Source of the DNA: Microcoleus asticus IPMA8
GTDB taxonomy: Bacteria > Cyanobacteriota > Cyanobacteriia > Cyanobacteriales > Microcoleaceae
Length of the DNA stretch: 52,165 nt
Reading direction: 5' to 3'
Assembly: GCF_013179805.1 (NCBI RefSeq)
Contig: NZ_SRRZ01000042.1
Coordinates: forward strand, 1-52,165
This document shows, in pieces, positions 16,136 through 24,459 of this stretch (its first letter is position 1; every line of letters begins with the position of its first letter). The notes below the pieces were generated by a model, which saw only the letters and a program-made list of their open reading frames with translations, was not told the origin of the DNA and searched no databases. The position numbers and the translations under genes are program-made.

Positions 16136-17317
16136 TTACTCTCCGATAACTTGCGAAAGCATTTCGTCAAATATTCCGAGCCGATCCTGAATCTCTGCTT
16201 TACTTGTTCCACCTCCTGTCAAAAGACGAGCTTCTGGTTTGTTAAAGAGGTTTTTTGTTTCTTCAATAACTCGATTTCGCAAGTTTTTAGAAAAAAATTT
16301 CTCGGCATCAGGTAATTGCTTGCTAAAACCAAGCATAGTCACATCATAATAAGAGCGATTGGATTGTTCAGACCAAGTTTGAGATTGAGGATCGAATGGT
16401 TTAAATAAATGCTTTCCGTAAACTTTATGTGCTAATTTAATAGTTTTTGTGAAAATATCATCCAGAAAATTTCTATCGTAATTGGTAAATTTTAAACTTT
16501 TCATCATATACAAATCTAAAAACTCTGGCATTTCCATTTGATAATGTTCTATATTCCTTAGGGCAAAAAAACGCAAAACTAATTCAGCATCTTCCATTTT
16601 TTCATAAATACTGTTCTTCTCTAAGTCTCGGCTGTTATCGTCTGTCGGAATTCCCCAAGCTTCAGCAAATATGGGATTGCGCGCTAATTCTAGCAACAGT
16701 TCATTAAACTTTCCACCATACAAAATGTTTCTCATTTCCTGTTGGCTGAAGTTTAATCTTCCAGTATTTAGACGTTCAAAAGTTTTCTGTTTGAGGAACT
16801 TGTCTGCTTCAGGATTGGAGGTTAATTCGGCAAGAATTGCGATTGAGGATATGGAGCGTCGATCGATATTAGCCCTAATTTTTTGAGGAAGTCTGTTGTA
16901 GGTATGTCCATTTAACTCAGGCAAAATTTCCAGCTCAGTCAGTTTTAGTTTGTTTTCATAAAACTCTTGAATAGCGGAGATTCGCTGCTCACCATCCAAG
17001 ACTTCATAAGGCTTGAAATCTTGTTTGTACAGAATAATTGAAGGTACGGGAATATTGAGAATAAATGACTCTATCAATCGGGATTTCATCGTCGCAGTCC
17101 AACGACCCCTTCTTTGGTAGAACGATCGCATTTCTATATAATTAGAAAGTTTTAATGATTCAACAAACCGGGGAAGCTTTTCACGGTTGATTTCGGTAAC
17201 GATTGGTGTTTCTTTGAAGTCGTAGCGCTGGTATGTGTCGCGATCGAACCTGTGATGATCAGGTGTGTTTGGTGGCAAACTCTTCCACATCTTTTTTTCA
17301 AATGGTGCGAGCTGCAT
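16136..17317 (-). CDS. DUF262 (ParB/Srx-fold) protein, partner of the HEPN nuclease
   Basis: 393 residues from ATG 17317, which has GGGAG nine bases upstream; a GTG at 17338 would add seven. The DUF262 core has RRGRWTATMKSRLIESFILNIPVP and the active-site motif YEVLDGEQRISAI (D-G-E-Q-R at 108-112; D-G-Q-Q-R is commoner), the NTP-binding/hydrolysing site in GmrSD, SspE and BrxU type proteins. The helical C-terminal region contains no H-N-H motif, so the DUF1524 nuclease half found in GmrD or SspE is absent. The natural reading is a sensor/NTPase subunit whose effector is supplied in trans by the HEPN protein 6 bp downstream. Confidence 0.83.
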   Translation of the reverse strand: MQLAPFEKKMWKSLPPNTPDHHRFDRDTYQRYDFKETPIVTEINREKLPRFVESLKLSNYIEMRSFYQRRGRWTATMKSRLIESFILNIPVPSIILYKQDFKPYEVLDGEQRISAIQEFYENKLKLTELEILPELNGHTYNRLPQKIRANIDRRSISSIAILAELTSNPEADKFLKQKTFERLNTGRLNFSQQEMRNILYGGKFNELLLELARNPIFAEAWGIPTDDNSRDLEKNSIYEKMEDAELVLRFFALRNIEHYQMEMPEFLDLYMMKSLKFTNYDRNFLDDIFTKTIKLAHKVYGKHLFKPFDPQSQTWSEQSNRSYYDVTMLGFSKQLPDAEKFFSKNLRNRVIEETKNLFNKPEARLLTGGGTSKAEIQDRLGIFDEMLSQVIGE

Positions 17318-17623
17318 TTCCGTAGTCTCCCTAAGCACAACTTGTTAATAATTATAGCATTTTCAGCATGAGCCGATCGACTCAAATCTAGCAAACTAGC
17401 GATCGCAAATTATCCCTGCTGAAGATCGATCGCCCTTACCCGATCGCAAAATCCGATTTTATGGCAAAATTAGCCTAGACTGAAATATGAAAGCTAGCGA
17501 TCGGGCAAGCTGTAGCGAATGTTGCCCTAGTGAGTCCTAACTTCGTTTTTGCCGTTTACCCCGGTTATAAAATCCGGTTTTTGAGCGTATTAGTCCGTAA
17601 TCCTTGATTTAGTATGTAAATTC
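17318..17623. other. intergenic region dense in GATCG sites
   Basis: About 300 bp between the divergent DUF262 and acetyltransferase genes. It contains many ATCG/CGATCG HIP1-type words (about 17375-17520) but no gene. Promoters for both flanking genes must lie here; none stands out. Confidence 0.5.
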
Positions 17624-18178
17624 ATGAACGTACAAATTACAGATTTGCGTGCGGTTGACGAGCCAAAAATTCAACAGGTAGCTAGATTAATACTTGAAGG
17701 TTTTAAAGAGCATTGGCCCGATGCTTGGCCCGATCTAAAATCTGCTTTGCAAGAAGTGCAAGAATCTTTCGGAGCCGATCGCATCAGTCGAATTGCTGTC
17801 GCCGACAGCAATCAAGTTTTGGGATGGATTGGCGGGATTAAACAGTATGACGGTAATGTTTGGGAACTGCACCCGCTGGTAGTGGGAACAGAATTTCGCG
17901 GACAAGGAATTGGTCGATCGCTCGTAGCTGATTTGGCAGCAGAAGCTAAAAACCGGGGAGGGCTCGTGCTGTGGGTGGGCACCGACGACGAAGACAATCA
18001 AACCACTCTTTCAGGCATCAATCTTTATCCTAACGTTTGGGAACACATCGCCAAAATTAGAAATTTGCGCAGTCATCCCTACGAATTTTATCAAAAAATG
18101 GGTTTTGCGATCGTGGGAGTGATGCCCGACGCGAACGGAATTGGCAAGCCAGATATTTTCATGGCAAAGCGGTTGTAA
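17624..18178 (+). CDS. GNAT acetyltransferase, AAC(6')-like
   Basis: 184 residues. The GNAT acetyl-CoA site is VVGTEFRGQGIGRSLVADL (about 87-105), a canonical R-G-x-G-I-G. The surrounding sequence (WELHPLVV, GTDDEDNQTTLSG, LYPNVWEHIAKIRNL, HPYEFYQKMGFAIVGVMPDANG, KPDIFMAKRL) is that of aminoglycoside 6'-N-acetyltransferases and their close environmental relatives. It may modify an aminoglycoside or another amine; resistance is not proven by sequence. Single-gene unit; ATG 17624 has no strong Shine-Dalgarno. Confidence 0.85.
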   Translation: MNVQITDLRAVDEPKIQQVARLILEGFKEHWPDAWPDLKSALQEVQESFGADRISRIAVADSNQVLGWIGGIKQYDGNVWELHPLVVGTEFRGQGIGRSLVADLAAEAKNRGGLVLWVGTDDEDNQTTLSGINLYPNVWEHIAKIRNLRSHPYEFYQKMGFAIVGVMPDANGIGKPDIFMAKRL

Positions 18179-18269
18179 AGTTTAATGTAGGTTCTAAATT
18201 TACTGACTGATGGCTTGCCAATTCAACACTTAGCAAAATTAGTTCTTGAAAGTTTCCCAGAAAATCGGT

Positions 18270-18839
18270 CTAGTCTGGACGTGCGAACCCCGTTCGAGGG
18301 TCGCTAATAAACAAACCCAGAACTAACGAATCCATCACCGTATCCCAGACAGGAGTCAAACGCTCTGCATCGTCAACCCAGTAATCAAAAGTAATCAAAC
18401 ACTGAACATTAGAACCCAATCCAATACAGATTCGCGAAAAAGCTTCCCGCTGTTCTGGAGGGTCGATAAACTTAAATTCCGTCCAAACAACGCGGGCAGT
18501 TTGCCGCTTCAATTGGATAATTTCCCCAAAAGCGATCGGATTTCGCGTATCATCTTCAACCACCTTCTGTAATAGCGGTACCAGCGGAAAATCTGCCCAG
18601 TTACCAGGTGGTAGCAAATTAAACGAAACCTCCAAACGACAATCATCATGCGGCGGCTTTTTATCCGTAAACCGGAACGAATTAGTATCCGGTTCAAAAT
18701 GCCAATCTTCCGGGACATCAAAGCGGACTGCACCTCTTCCTGCTACAAAAATTCGAGTTCCAGGCTTTGACTTCCAATTGTGGTCTTCTTTGAGATCTAG
18801 GGTTTCCTTGAGCCATTCTTGCTTTTTGCGCTTAGACAT
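18270..18839 (-). CDS. conserved hypothetical protein
   Basis: 189 residues, soluble, no signal peptide. It starts with a charged MSKRKKQEWLKETLDLKEDHNW, then a beta-rich region (IFVAGRGAVRFDVPEDWHF, DCRLEVSFNLLPPGNW) and a mixed second half (RVVWTEFKFIDPPEQREAF, VQCLITFDYWVDDAERLTPVWDTVMDSLVLG). The last part has the shape of the PsbP/Mog1-like fold (hydrolysis-free beta sheet ending in W-x-x-V-x-x-S-L), but I cannot name a family. Good coding pattern and ATG start. The next gene on the same strand ends about 190 bp upstream, so it is probably transcribed alone. Confidence 0.7.
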   Translation of the reverse strand: MSKRKKQEWLKETLDLKEDHNWKSKPGTRIFVAGRGAVRFDVPEDWHFEPDTNSFRFTDKKPPHDDCRLEVSFNLLPPGNWADFPLVPLLQKVVEDDTRNPIAFGEIIQLKRQTARVVWTEFKFIDPPEQREAFSRICIGLGSNVQCLITFDYWVDDAERLTPVWDTVMDSLVLGLFISDPRTGFARPD

Positions 18840-19026
18840 AAACAGAACACCAAATTGCTGCTAATGTGTAGTTTGAGACTTGGCAAACACATTTTAACTC
18901 TATTTTCTCGCCGTTTGCTCAAAGATAACAATCCTTACAAAAATTATGAATTCCTCTCTTCTCTATTCCTCTGTGTTCTCTGCGCCTCTGCGGTAAAAAA
19001 TAATTTCTTTCACAATTGGCTAACTT

Positions 19027-19932
19027 TTATTTTTCACTCTTGGGAATCACATACCTAATTCCGCCTTTATTCCCCGCCGCATCGCCCTTATAACGCGGGA
19101 TCACATGAATAGCCGCGTGAGTGCGACTTTGACCAGCCTGTTTATTAATATTTATTCCCACATTAAACCCGTCAGGCTGAAATTCTTTACTTAACATCTC
19201 TTGTACCTTATTAGCCATAAACCAGCAAGCCGATTGCTCTCGAAACGGCAGTTCAAAATAATTGGCAACGTGACGCTTGGGGATGATTAAAACATGACCT
19301 TTGCTGGCGGGATAACCGTCAAACATCGCATAAACTGTTGCTGATTCAGTTAGCAAAATTAGGCTTTTATACGGATTGCAGAATATGCAGTTATTAGTAG
19401 AATTTCTTTGATGGTTGTAATGCACGTATTTGTAAATTTCGCAATACTCATCTAGGTGAACTGGCTTAAATGGAAGTTTTACAATGCACTGATATGTAGG
19501 TTTTTTGTGGACATAATGTTCTCGGAAGCCTTCTTTTTTGATATCCCTTCTCACCGCAAAATACGCATTCCCTCCTGGTTTCAACAGGTGCGACACTTCC
19601 ATCAAGACATTAGCTTGTTCTTCAGGAAACAAAACATTCAAAACATAAAAGCAAATGATTGTGTCGAATTTATCTTCGGGAAATTCTGGGAAATAATAAG
19701 GGTCATAACCCGTAATATCGAAGCCTTTTTGCTGCAACAATCTAACATCACTGCCGAAGCCGCACCCAAAATCTAAGACTTTCCCTTGCAGCAAGTTTTT
19801 ATCCAATAAAAATCTTGCCGGAAATGACAGGGAAATTCTTTCGATTGCCGTCAGATGGCTGAATTTATTTTGTTGCTTTTTCATGGCAGCATAAATTTGA
19901 TTTAAATAAATATTCTTCCGTCCGCGCACCAT
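19027..19932 (-). CDS. fusion of a SAM methyltransferase and a HIT domain
   Basis: 301 residues. Residues about 30-165 are a class I methyltransferase (motif I KVLDFGCGFGSDVRLL, post-I ITGYDPYYF, then FDTIICFYVLNVLF). Residues about 180-300 are a HIT domain (NCIFCNP with a zinc-type Cys pair, VYAMFDGYPASKGHVLIIPKRHV, then GINININKQ-like GQSRTHAAIHVIPRYKGD). The catalytic triad of HIT hydrolases is H-x-H-x-H; here it reads H-A-A-I-H, so the middle, nucleophilic His is Ala, confirmed in the codons (GCT). The HIT half may only bind a nucleotide. The fusion is unusual; substrate unknown. ATG 19932; the Hsp70 gene ends 62 bp upstream. Confidence 0.82.
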   Translation of the reverse strand: MVRGRKNIYLNQIYAAMKKQQNKFSHLTAIERISLSFPARFLLDKNLLQGKVLDFGCGFGSDVRLLQQKGFDITGYDPYYFPEFPEDKFDTIICFYVLNVLFPEEQANVLMEVSHLLKPGGNAYFAVRRDIKKEGFREHYVHKKPTYQCIVKLPFKPVHLDEYCEIYKYVHYNHQRNSTNNCIFCNPYKSLILLTESATVYAMFDGYPASKGHVLIIPKRHVANYFELPFREQSACWFMANKVQEMLSKEFQPDGFNVGININKQAGQSRTHAAIHVIPRYKGDAAGNKGGIRYVIPKSEK

Positions 19933-19993
19933 CCGGACGAGAGTTTGTGTAGTACCGATTTCAATATCCGAATGTTATCTAAAAATTTTACCA

Positions 19994-21658
19994 TTATTGC
20001 AGTTTGGCGATCGCCCCTTTTTCCACCAACACCTTACCAGTCACCAAATCCCGCACCGTCGCCAACAAAACCCGCCTCTCATCCACCTCAAAACTCACCG
20101 AAACCCTGTCAATTCCCAATACCCCGGGCGGATTCAAATGCGCTACGCAAACCTGCTGGTGATGGCTTTCCAGAGACCGAAAATCCGTTTTTTTGTTGAG
20201 CAAGCTGCTCGTCATTTGCCCTTTTTCGTTAAAAATAACCTCCGCTTGCGATACCTCCGCAACTTCCCCAATATCTAACCGAATTTCCCTTTGCCCTTCA
20301 ATTGCCACTTGCAACGTCAACTCTTCGGAACTTTGACAGGGATACTTCATTTCCTTGCTAAATATCGGCGAATAAGCATAAGCTTTAGCATAAGGTTCCC
20401 AGAGGCGAATTGCATAGCTGTGGCGCAAATAATCGTCAACACTCGCTAATTGTGTCAAGGCTAAAGCACCGTGCGCCACTGCTTCAAAAGGCTTGTCTCT
20501 TTGGACTTTTTGCCGCCCAAAATACGAAACAACTAAATTAGATACAGCCGGGATTAAAGAAGTTCCTCCTACCAGCAAAACCTGTTCGATATCTGCTTTG
20601 TCGATACCTTTTCCCTGTGCAATACTCAGCACTTCATCTAAACTTTCCCGCAACTGTTCTAACAACTGCCTAGATTCCAGAATTTCCTCAAGCTTGTCTC
20701 GGTTTAGCTGCAAGTCGTAAGACATAAAATTTTCATCGTCAAACCAGCTTTCCTTCGCCTCATTAACTTGAGAAAGTTGAATTTTTAATTTTTCCGCTAT
20801 TTCTAATAAGTTTTGCCAGCCAACTGGGCCGACTCCTGCCCGCGACGAACCAATTTGCCGCAAATAATCTTCCACAATCCAGATGTCAATATCTTCGCCG
20901 CCTACATAAGCATCGGATTTTGCCAACACTTCGGCACCCACCCCCCCCAGCCCCCCCTTGTCAAGGGGGGGAGCGAGATTTCTCTCCCCCTTGCTAAGGG
21001 GGGGAGCGAGATTTCTCCCCCCCTTACTAAGGGGGGGTAAGGGGGGGTTTAGAGCAGTGCGGACTAAACTTAAATCTAAAGTTCCGCCGCCAAAATCAAC
21101 TACTAAAACTAGAGAGCCGGGGCGTTTTACTGCATATCCCAGGGCGGCGGCTGTGGATTCATCTATTACCTGAACTTCCGCAACTCCCAAACTTTCTCCT
21201 AAGTCGCGAAACCAATCTAGATATCGCTCAAATGCTCCAACGGGGACTGTAAAAATTACTTTTTCTGCCTGTATATTTTGTAAATATAATTGTTTCCAAA
21301 TACTTTTAATAAACTGTTCAGCTACTGATTCGGCTGTGTAGGTATCGTCGTCGATATTGCGGGGCGGCGGCTGAAAGTCGGCAGCTAAATTGCGTTTAAA
21401 AGCTTTGAAAAAACGCTCGGGCTGGGATTGCCCCAAACGCTGCGATCGCACTTTTTCCCCCAACACCAACTCTCCCGCATTTTCCACAAAAACTAAAGTC
21501 GGCACTACAGATATTTCTCGAACATCTCCGCTCAAGTTCTTCGTTTTAAAAATGCGGGACATCTCCCCCAATCTCAAAGTTTCTGGTGTTTGCGTATCCG
21601 GGTTAAGAATGCAGACAACCGTATTGCTGGTGCCGAAGTCAATGGCAACTGTAGTCAT
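19994..21658 (-). CDS. divergent Hsp70 family chaperone
   Basis: 554 residues, shorter than DnaK (about 630). Actin-fold ATPase motifs are present: phosphate 1 AIDFGTSNTVV, phosphate 2 VVDFGGGTLDLSLV (about 186-199) and adenosine LVGGTSLIPAV. The substrate domain from about 400 is short and diverged and the helical lid is reduced. Residues 203-240 (NPPLPPLSKGG, NLAPPLSKGERNL, APPLDKGG) interrupt the hairpin between phosphate 2 and YVGGEDID and are encoded by a palindromic DNA repeat. The gene is the last of three on the minus strand, after the GrpE-like gene (20 bp gap), so it likely works with that protein as its nucleotide-exchange partner. Confidence 0.9.
   Translation of the reverse strand: MTTVAIDFGTSNTVVCILNPDTQTPETLRLGEMSRIFKTKNLSGDVREISVVPTLVFVENAGELVLGEKVRSQRLGQSQPERFFKAFKRNLAADFQPPPRNIDDDTYTAESVAEQFIKSIWKQLYLQNIQAEKVIFTVPVGAFERYLDWFRDLGESLGVAEVQVIDESTAAALGYAVKRPGSLVLVVDFGGGTLDLSLVRTALNPPLPPLSKGGRNLAPPLSKGERNLAPPLDKGGLGGVGAEVLAKSDAYVGGEDIDIWIVEDYLRQIGSSRAGVGPVGWQNLLEIAEKLKIQLSQVNEAKESWFDDENFMSYDLQLNRDKLEEILESRQLLEQLRESLDEVLSIAQGKGIDKADIEQVLLVGGTSLIPAVSNLVVSYFGRQKVQRDKPFEAVAHGALALTQLASVDDYLRHSYAIRLWEPYAKAYAYSPIFSKEMKYPCQSSEELTLQVAIEGQREIRLDIGEVAEVSQAEVIFNEKGQMTSSLLNKKTDFRSLESHHQQVCVAHLNPPGVLGIDRVSVSFEVDERRVLLATVRDLVTGKVLVEKGAIAKLQ
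20939..21052. repeat. G/C-palindromic tandem repeat inserted in frame in hsp70
   Basis: Three copies of a ~37-bp unit made of CCCCCCTT...AAGGGGGG palindromes joined by GAGCGAGATTTCTC, plus a fourth partial GTAAGGGGGGGTTTAG. The total length keeps the hsp70 frame and adds about 38 residues. Each unit can fold into a strong hairpin. The same kind of element is common between genes in Oscillatoriales, and here it lies inside a gene. Confidence 0.88.
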
Positions 21659-21678
21659 GTTGATTTAAAATTTAAAAT

Positions 21679-22461
21679 TTAATTTTTCATTCCCGCTGGA
21701 AGGGTGCGACTAACTTTAGCAGGAGTAAGAATTCGCTCTCCATCCCGATAGCCGACAAACCGAATATAAACTAATTCTCCTTCTGTTATATCCTCAACAT
21801 CCGGCTGGTGAAACTGCGGATTGTAAGCAGTTTGTTCCCAAGTTGAACCGATTGTTTCAAAATCCCAGCTTGATAACAGGTTTTCTAAGGGAGTAAACAA
21901 AGCTGAGAGATTTTTGGCTGGCATATCAGGCTTGGCCTCTGCCATTTTGCGGGCGGCGGGATAGTTGGTTAACAAAGTTTGCAACTGTTCAAATGTAGCG
22001 CGGCGAAAATCGGCAGTTAGTTGAGTTTTTTGCTGCTGCAATTCCGATCGCAGCCGGAAACACTGCTGCCTTAATTCTTCAATTTCGGTGGTATTAGTTG
22101 TGATTGTAGCCGATATTGGCAGCGCGATCAAAGTGCGATCGAACTCTTGAAAATTCAAATTCAGCACTTTTGCCAGTCGCCTCAGTTGGTCTAGCTTGAG
22201 GTTTCCCACGTCTCCCTGTCGCACTAAACGCACCGCGTAGCGACTTAAGCCTGCTTTTTCGCCTAAATCTTGCCAATCGAGAATGTCTAGCTGATTCATG
22301 CGTTCCCGCAGAATTGTATCGTACTTAAACTCGATCGCATCTCCCGCCTCAGATGCAGCATAAAGGTAGACTAAAATTAGAAAAATGCCCCCGACAGCCA
22401 GCGCGAAGCTGAAGGCAGGCACTGTTGTTACATCAACTGTTGCACCGAGGATCTCAAACAT
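21679..22461 (-). CDS. membrane-anchored HTH protein with GrpE-like domain
   Basis: 260 residues. One transmembrane helix at about 16-37 (PAFSFALAVGGIFLILVYLYAA) is followed by a Cro/CI-like helix-turn-helix (about 62-100: WQDLGEKAGLSRYAVRLVRQG then LKLDQLRRLAKVLNL). A coiled coil at about 125-155 and a GrpE-like head (about 155-255: FEQLQTLLTNYPAARKM, LENLLSSWDFETIGS, YNPQFHQPDVEDITEGELVYIRFVGYRDG) complete it. This combination suits a membrane-tethered nucleotide-exchange factor for the Hsp70 encoded next. It starts 11 bp after the DUF2997 gene ends. DNA binding is possible but the HTH may serve protein binding. Confidence 0.78.
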   Translation of the reverse strand: MFEILGATVDVTTVPAFSFALAVGGIFLILVYLYAASEAGDAIEFKYDTILRERMNQLDILDWQDLGEKAGLSRYAVRLVRQGDVGNLKLDQLRRLAKVLNLNFQEFDRTLIALPISATITTNTTEIEELRQQCFRLRSELQQQKTQLTADFRRATFEQLQTLLTNYPAARKMAEAKPDMPAKNLSALFTPLENLLSSWDFETIGSTWEQTAYNPQFHQPDVEDITEGELVYIRFVGYRDGERILTPAKVSRTLPAGMKN

Positions 22462-22472
22462 CTTTAACTCTT

Positions 22473-22685
22473 CTAAACTTGTTTTAAAGTCTGCGTTTGT
22501 TCAACGCTCAAATTTTCTTCGCCTTGGTAATATTCTGGCAGCAAGTCTTGAGATTCTACTTTTCCGAGGGCTTTTTCAATTCCGGCGGTGGTTTCGGTGC
22601 AACTAGAACCGGTGGCGTTTAGGACGGTTTCGGTAATTTTGCCGTCTTTGCCGATGCGGTATTCTATTTGGCGGTATTCTGCCAT
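22473..22685 (-). CDS. DUF2997 family protein
   Basis: 70 residues. MAEYRQIEYRIGKDGKITETVLNATGSSC is the DUF2997 signature (Q-I-E-Y-x-I-x-x-D-G-x-I-x-E-x-V-x-x-x-x-G-x-x-C). Function unknown. It is the first gene of the DUF2997 - GrpE-like - Hsp70 operon (11 and 20 bp gaps). Confidence 0.88.
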   Translation of the reverse strand: MAEYRQIEYRIGKDGKITETVLNATGSSCTETTAGIEKALGKVESQDLLPEYYQGEENLSVEQTQTLKQV

Positions 22686-22767
22686 AATTCTTCCTCTTTG
22701 TTTAATGCTTGAGTGTTGACTGCTGAGTGTTGAGTTATATTATAGATTCTATTTCCCAATTAGTCTA

Positions 22768-23790
22768 ATGAATTTTTGTAGCGACAATGCAACCGGGGTT
22801 TCGCCGGAAATTATGGCAGCGACTGCAGCAGCTAATTGCGGTGCTGTGATGTCTTACGGAGATGATGAATATACACAGCGTTTGCAAGTTAAATTTTCGG
22901 ATTTGTTCGAGACATCGGTGACTGTTTTTCCGGTAGCAACCGGTTCTGCTGCTAATGCTCTAGCCCTTGCGGTTGTTACTCCTCCTTACGGCGCTGTTTA
23001 CTGTCACGCGGAATCTCATATTAATCTAGATGAATGCGGGGCGCCGGAGTTTTTTACAGGCGGTGCTAAGTTAGTTACAGTAACAGGAAATCATGGTAAA
23101 ATAGAGGCAGAGACTTTAGGAAAAATACTCGATCGCGCTGGTGCAGGTGTCGTCCATCACGTACAGCCCGCAGCCGTCAGCATCACTCAAGCAACGGAAG
23201 CCGGAACCGTCTACAATCCAGCGGAAATTTCCCACATTTCAGAAGTAGTTCGCAGCCACAATTTGCACCTGCACATGGATGGAGCTCGCTTTGCCAATGC
23301 TGTCGCCAGTCTTGGCTGTTCTCCTGCGGATATCACTTGGCGCGCAGGTGTAGATATTCTCTCGTTTGGAGCGACAAAAAACGGCGCGATGGCTGCGGAA
23401 GCTGTGGTTTTTTTTAATCAAGAATTAGCAAAAACTTTCCCTTTTTACCGCAAGCGCAGCGGGCATCTTTTCTCGAAAATGCGGTTTTTGTCGGCGCAGT
23501 TGGAAGCGTATATAACGGATGATTTGTGGCTGAAGAATGCGGTTCATGCAAATAATATGGCAGCCCGATTAGCCGCAGGTTTGGCGGGAGTTGAGGGAGC
23601 GAAGTTTTGCCATCAAGTTGAAGCCAACGAGATTTTTATTCAACTTCCCGAATCTGTAATTACAGCGGTTTTAGCTGAGGGCTTTCTGTTTTATCGGTGG
23701 GATGAATGTACTGTTAGACTGGTAACGGCTTTTAATACTTTGGAAGCGGATGTTATTGCTTTCGTGGAAGCGGTTAAACGACATCAGTAA
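22768..23790 (+). CDS. ltaE: low-specificity L-threonine aldolase
   Basis: 340 residues of the fold-type I PLP aldolase family, cleaving L-threonine/L-allo-threonine to glycine and acetaldehyde. Visible features: N-terminal MNFCSDNATGVSPEI, GDDEYTQRL, the cofactor-binding GSAANALAL, ESHINLDECGAPEF, LHLHMDGARFANA with the PLP-contacting D171, and the Schiff-base lysine K204 in SFGATKNGAMAAEA. Length is normal. It is divergent from the Hsp70 operon, with an 82-bp shared upstream region. A hairpin follows the stop. It could also act on phenylserine. Confidence 0.93.
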   Translation: MNFCSDNATGVSPEIMAATAAANCGAVMSYGDDEYTQRLQVKFSDLFETSVTVFPVATGSAANALALAVVTPPYGAVYCHAESHINLDECGAPEFFTGGAKLVTVTGNHGKIEAETLGKILDRAGAGVVHHVQPAAVSITQATEAGTVYNPAEISHISEVVRSHNLHLHMDGARFANAVASLGCSPADITWRAGVDILSFGATKNGAMAAEAVVFFNQELAKTFPFYRKRSGHLFSKMRFLSAQLEAYITDDLWLKNAVHANNMAARLAAGLAGVEGAKFCHQVEANEIFIQLPESVITAVLAEGFLFYRWDECTVRLVTAFNTLEADVIAFVEAVKRHQ

Positions 23791-23794
23791 TTCT

Positions 23795-23817
23795 TTCGTA
23801 AAGCCGGGTTTTACGAA
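23795..23817 (+). terminator. hairpin directly after the threonine aldolase stop codon
   Basis: TTCGTAAA (23795-23802) and TTTACGAA (23810-23817) are perfect arms around a GCCGGGT loop. It begins 4 bp past the TAA. There is no U-run, so termination would be weak or only mRNA-stabilising. Confidence 0.5.
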
Positions 23818-23989
23818 TAATATCGGACGAGTACCAACAATCTAGATAAACCCGCCACCACAACAGACAACCCGCATCAACATTAAATTTGGATCGAATG
23901 CGGAAAATCTACATTCGGATTTTTCGTTTGATGGGGCCGGGTTTGAGAGATTGCTGGTTATTTACAATTATTGTTTGTGAAACCCGTAC

Positions 23990-24388
23990 CTACAATTTAA
24001 TAGATTGAGGAACAGGTTCGGCAACTGCGGCTAGTTCGGGTTCAACTTCTTCGAGATGTGCTTCTAAAAGCGCCAGATTTCTCATGTTTGATTTATAAAA
24101 AGCATCGAAGATATCTCCGACTAACGGTACTGAACCCACCACGGCTTCTAGACCGATGTTGTAAACCATTTTCCCTAGAGTTTTTTGGGGAATGTTGAAT
24201 CGAGTTGCTAAATAAATTAGGTAGGCGGAAAACGCGGTATCTACGATATCCCCAGCACCCGGAACTAAACCGATAATGGGATCTAAACCAATGCGAAATT
24301 TAGTGCCGGGGATGCCAATGGCGGTATCCATCAGGCGGCTGAGTTTGCGGATGCGGTTGAGGGTGGCGAGACGCTCTATGTTGTTCAT
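23990..24388 (-). CDS. DUF4112 membrane protein
   Basis: 132 residues. The DUF4112 core is complete: LSRLMDTAIGIPGTKFRIGLDPIIGLVPGAGDIVD then FSAYLIYLATRFNIP, MVYNIGLEAVVGSVPLVGDIFDAFYKSN. The two G-x-I-P/V-P-G-x-G-D-I repeats and hydrophobic stretches suggest two membrane-associated hairpins. The acidic tail (EEVEPELAAVAEP) is variable. Function unknown. ATG 24388. Confidence 0.9.
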   Translation of the reverse strand: MNNIERLATLNRIRKLSRLMDTAIGIPGTKFRIGLDPIIGLVPGAGDIVDTAFSAYLIYLATRFNIPQKTLGKMVYNIGLEAVVGSVPLVGDIFDAFYKSNMRNLALLEAHLEEVEPELAAVAEPVPQSIKL

Positions 24389-24459
24389 ATTATTATTGTT
24401 GAACTAGGTTGAAAATTTGAAATCTGCCGGAAGACGGAAAAAAACCATCTAGAAACCGC

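Noticed and set aside
20958..21173. Plus-strand frame with PLLRGGARF repeats
   Set aside because: Produced by the palindromic repeat inside hsp70 and has no other support.
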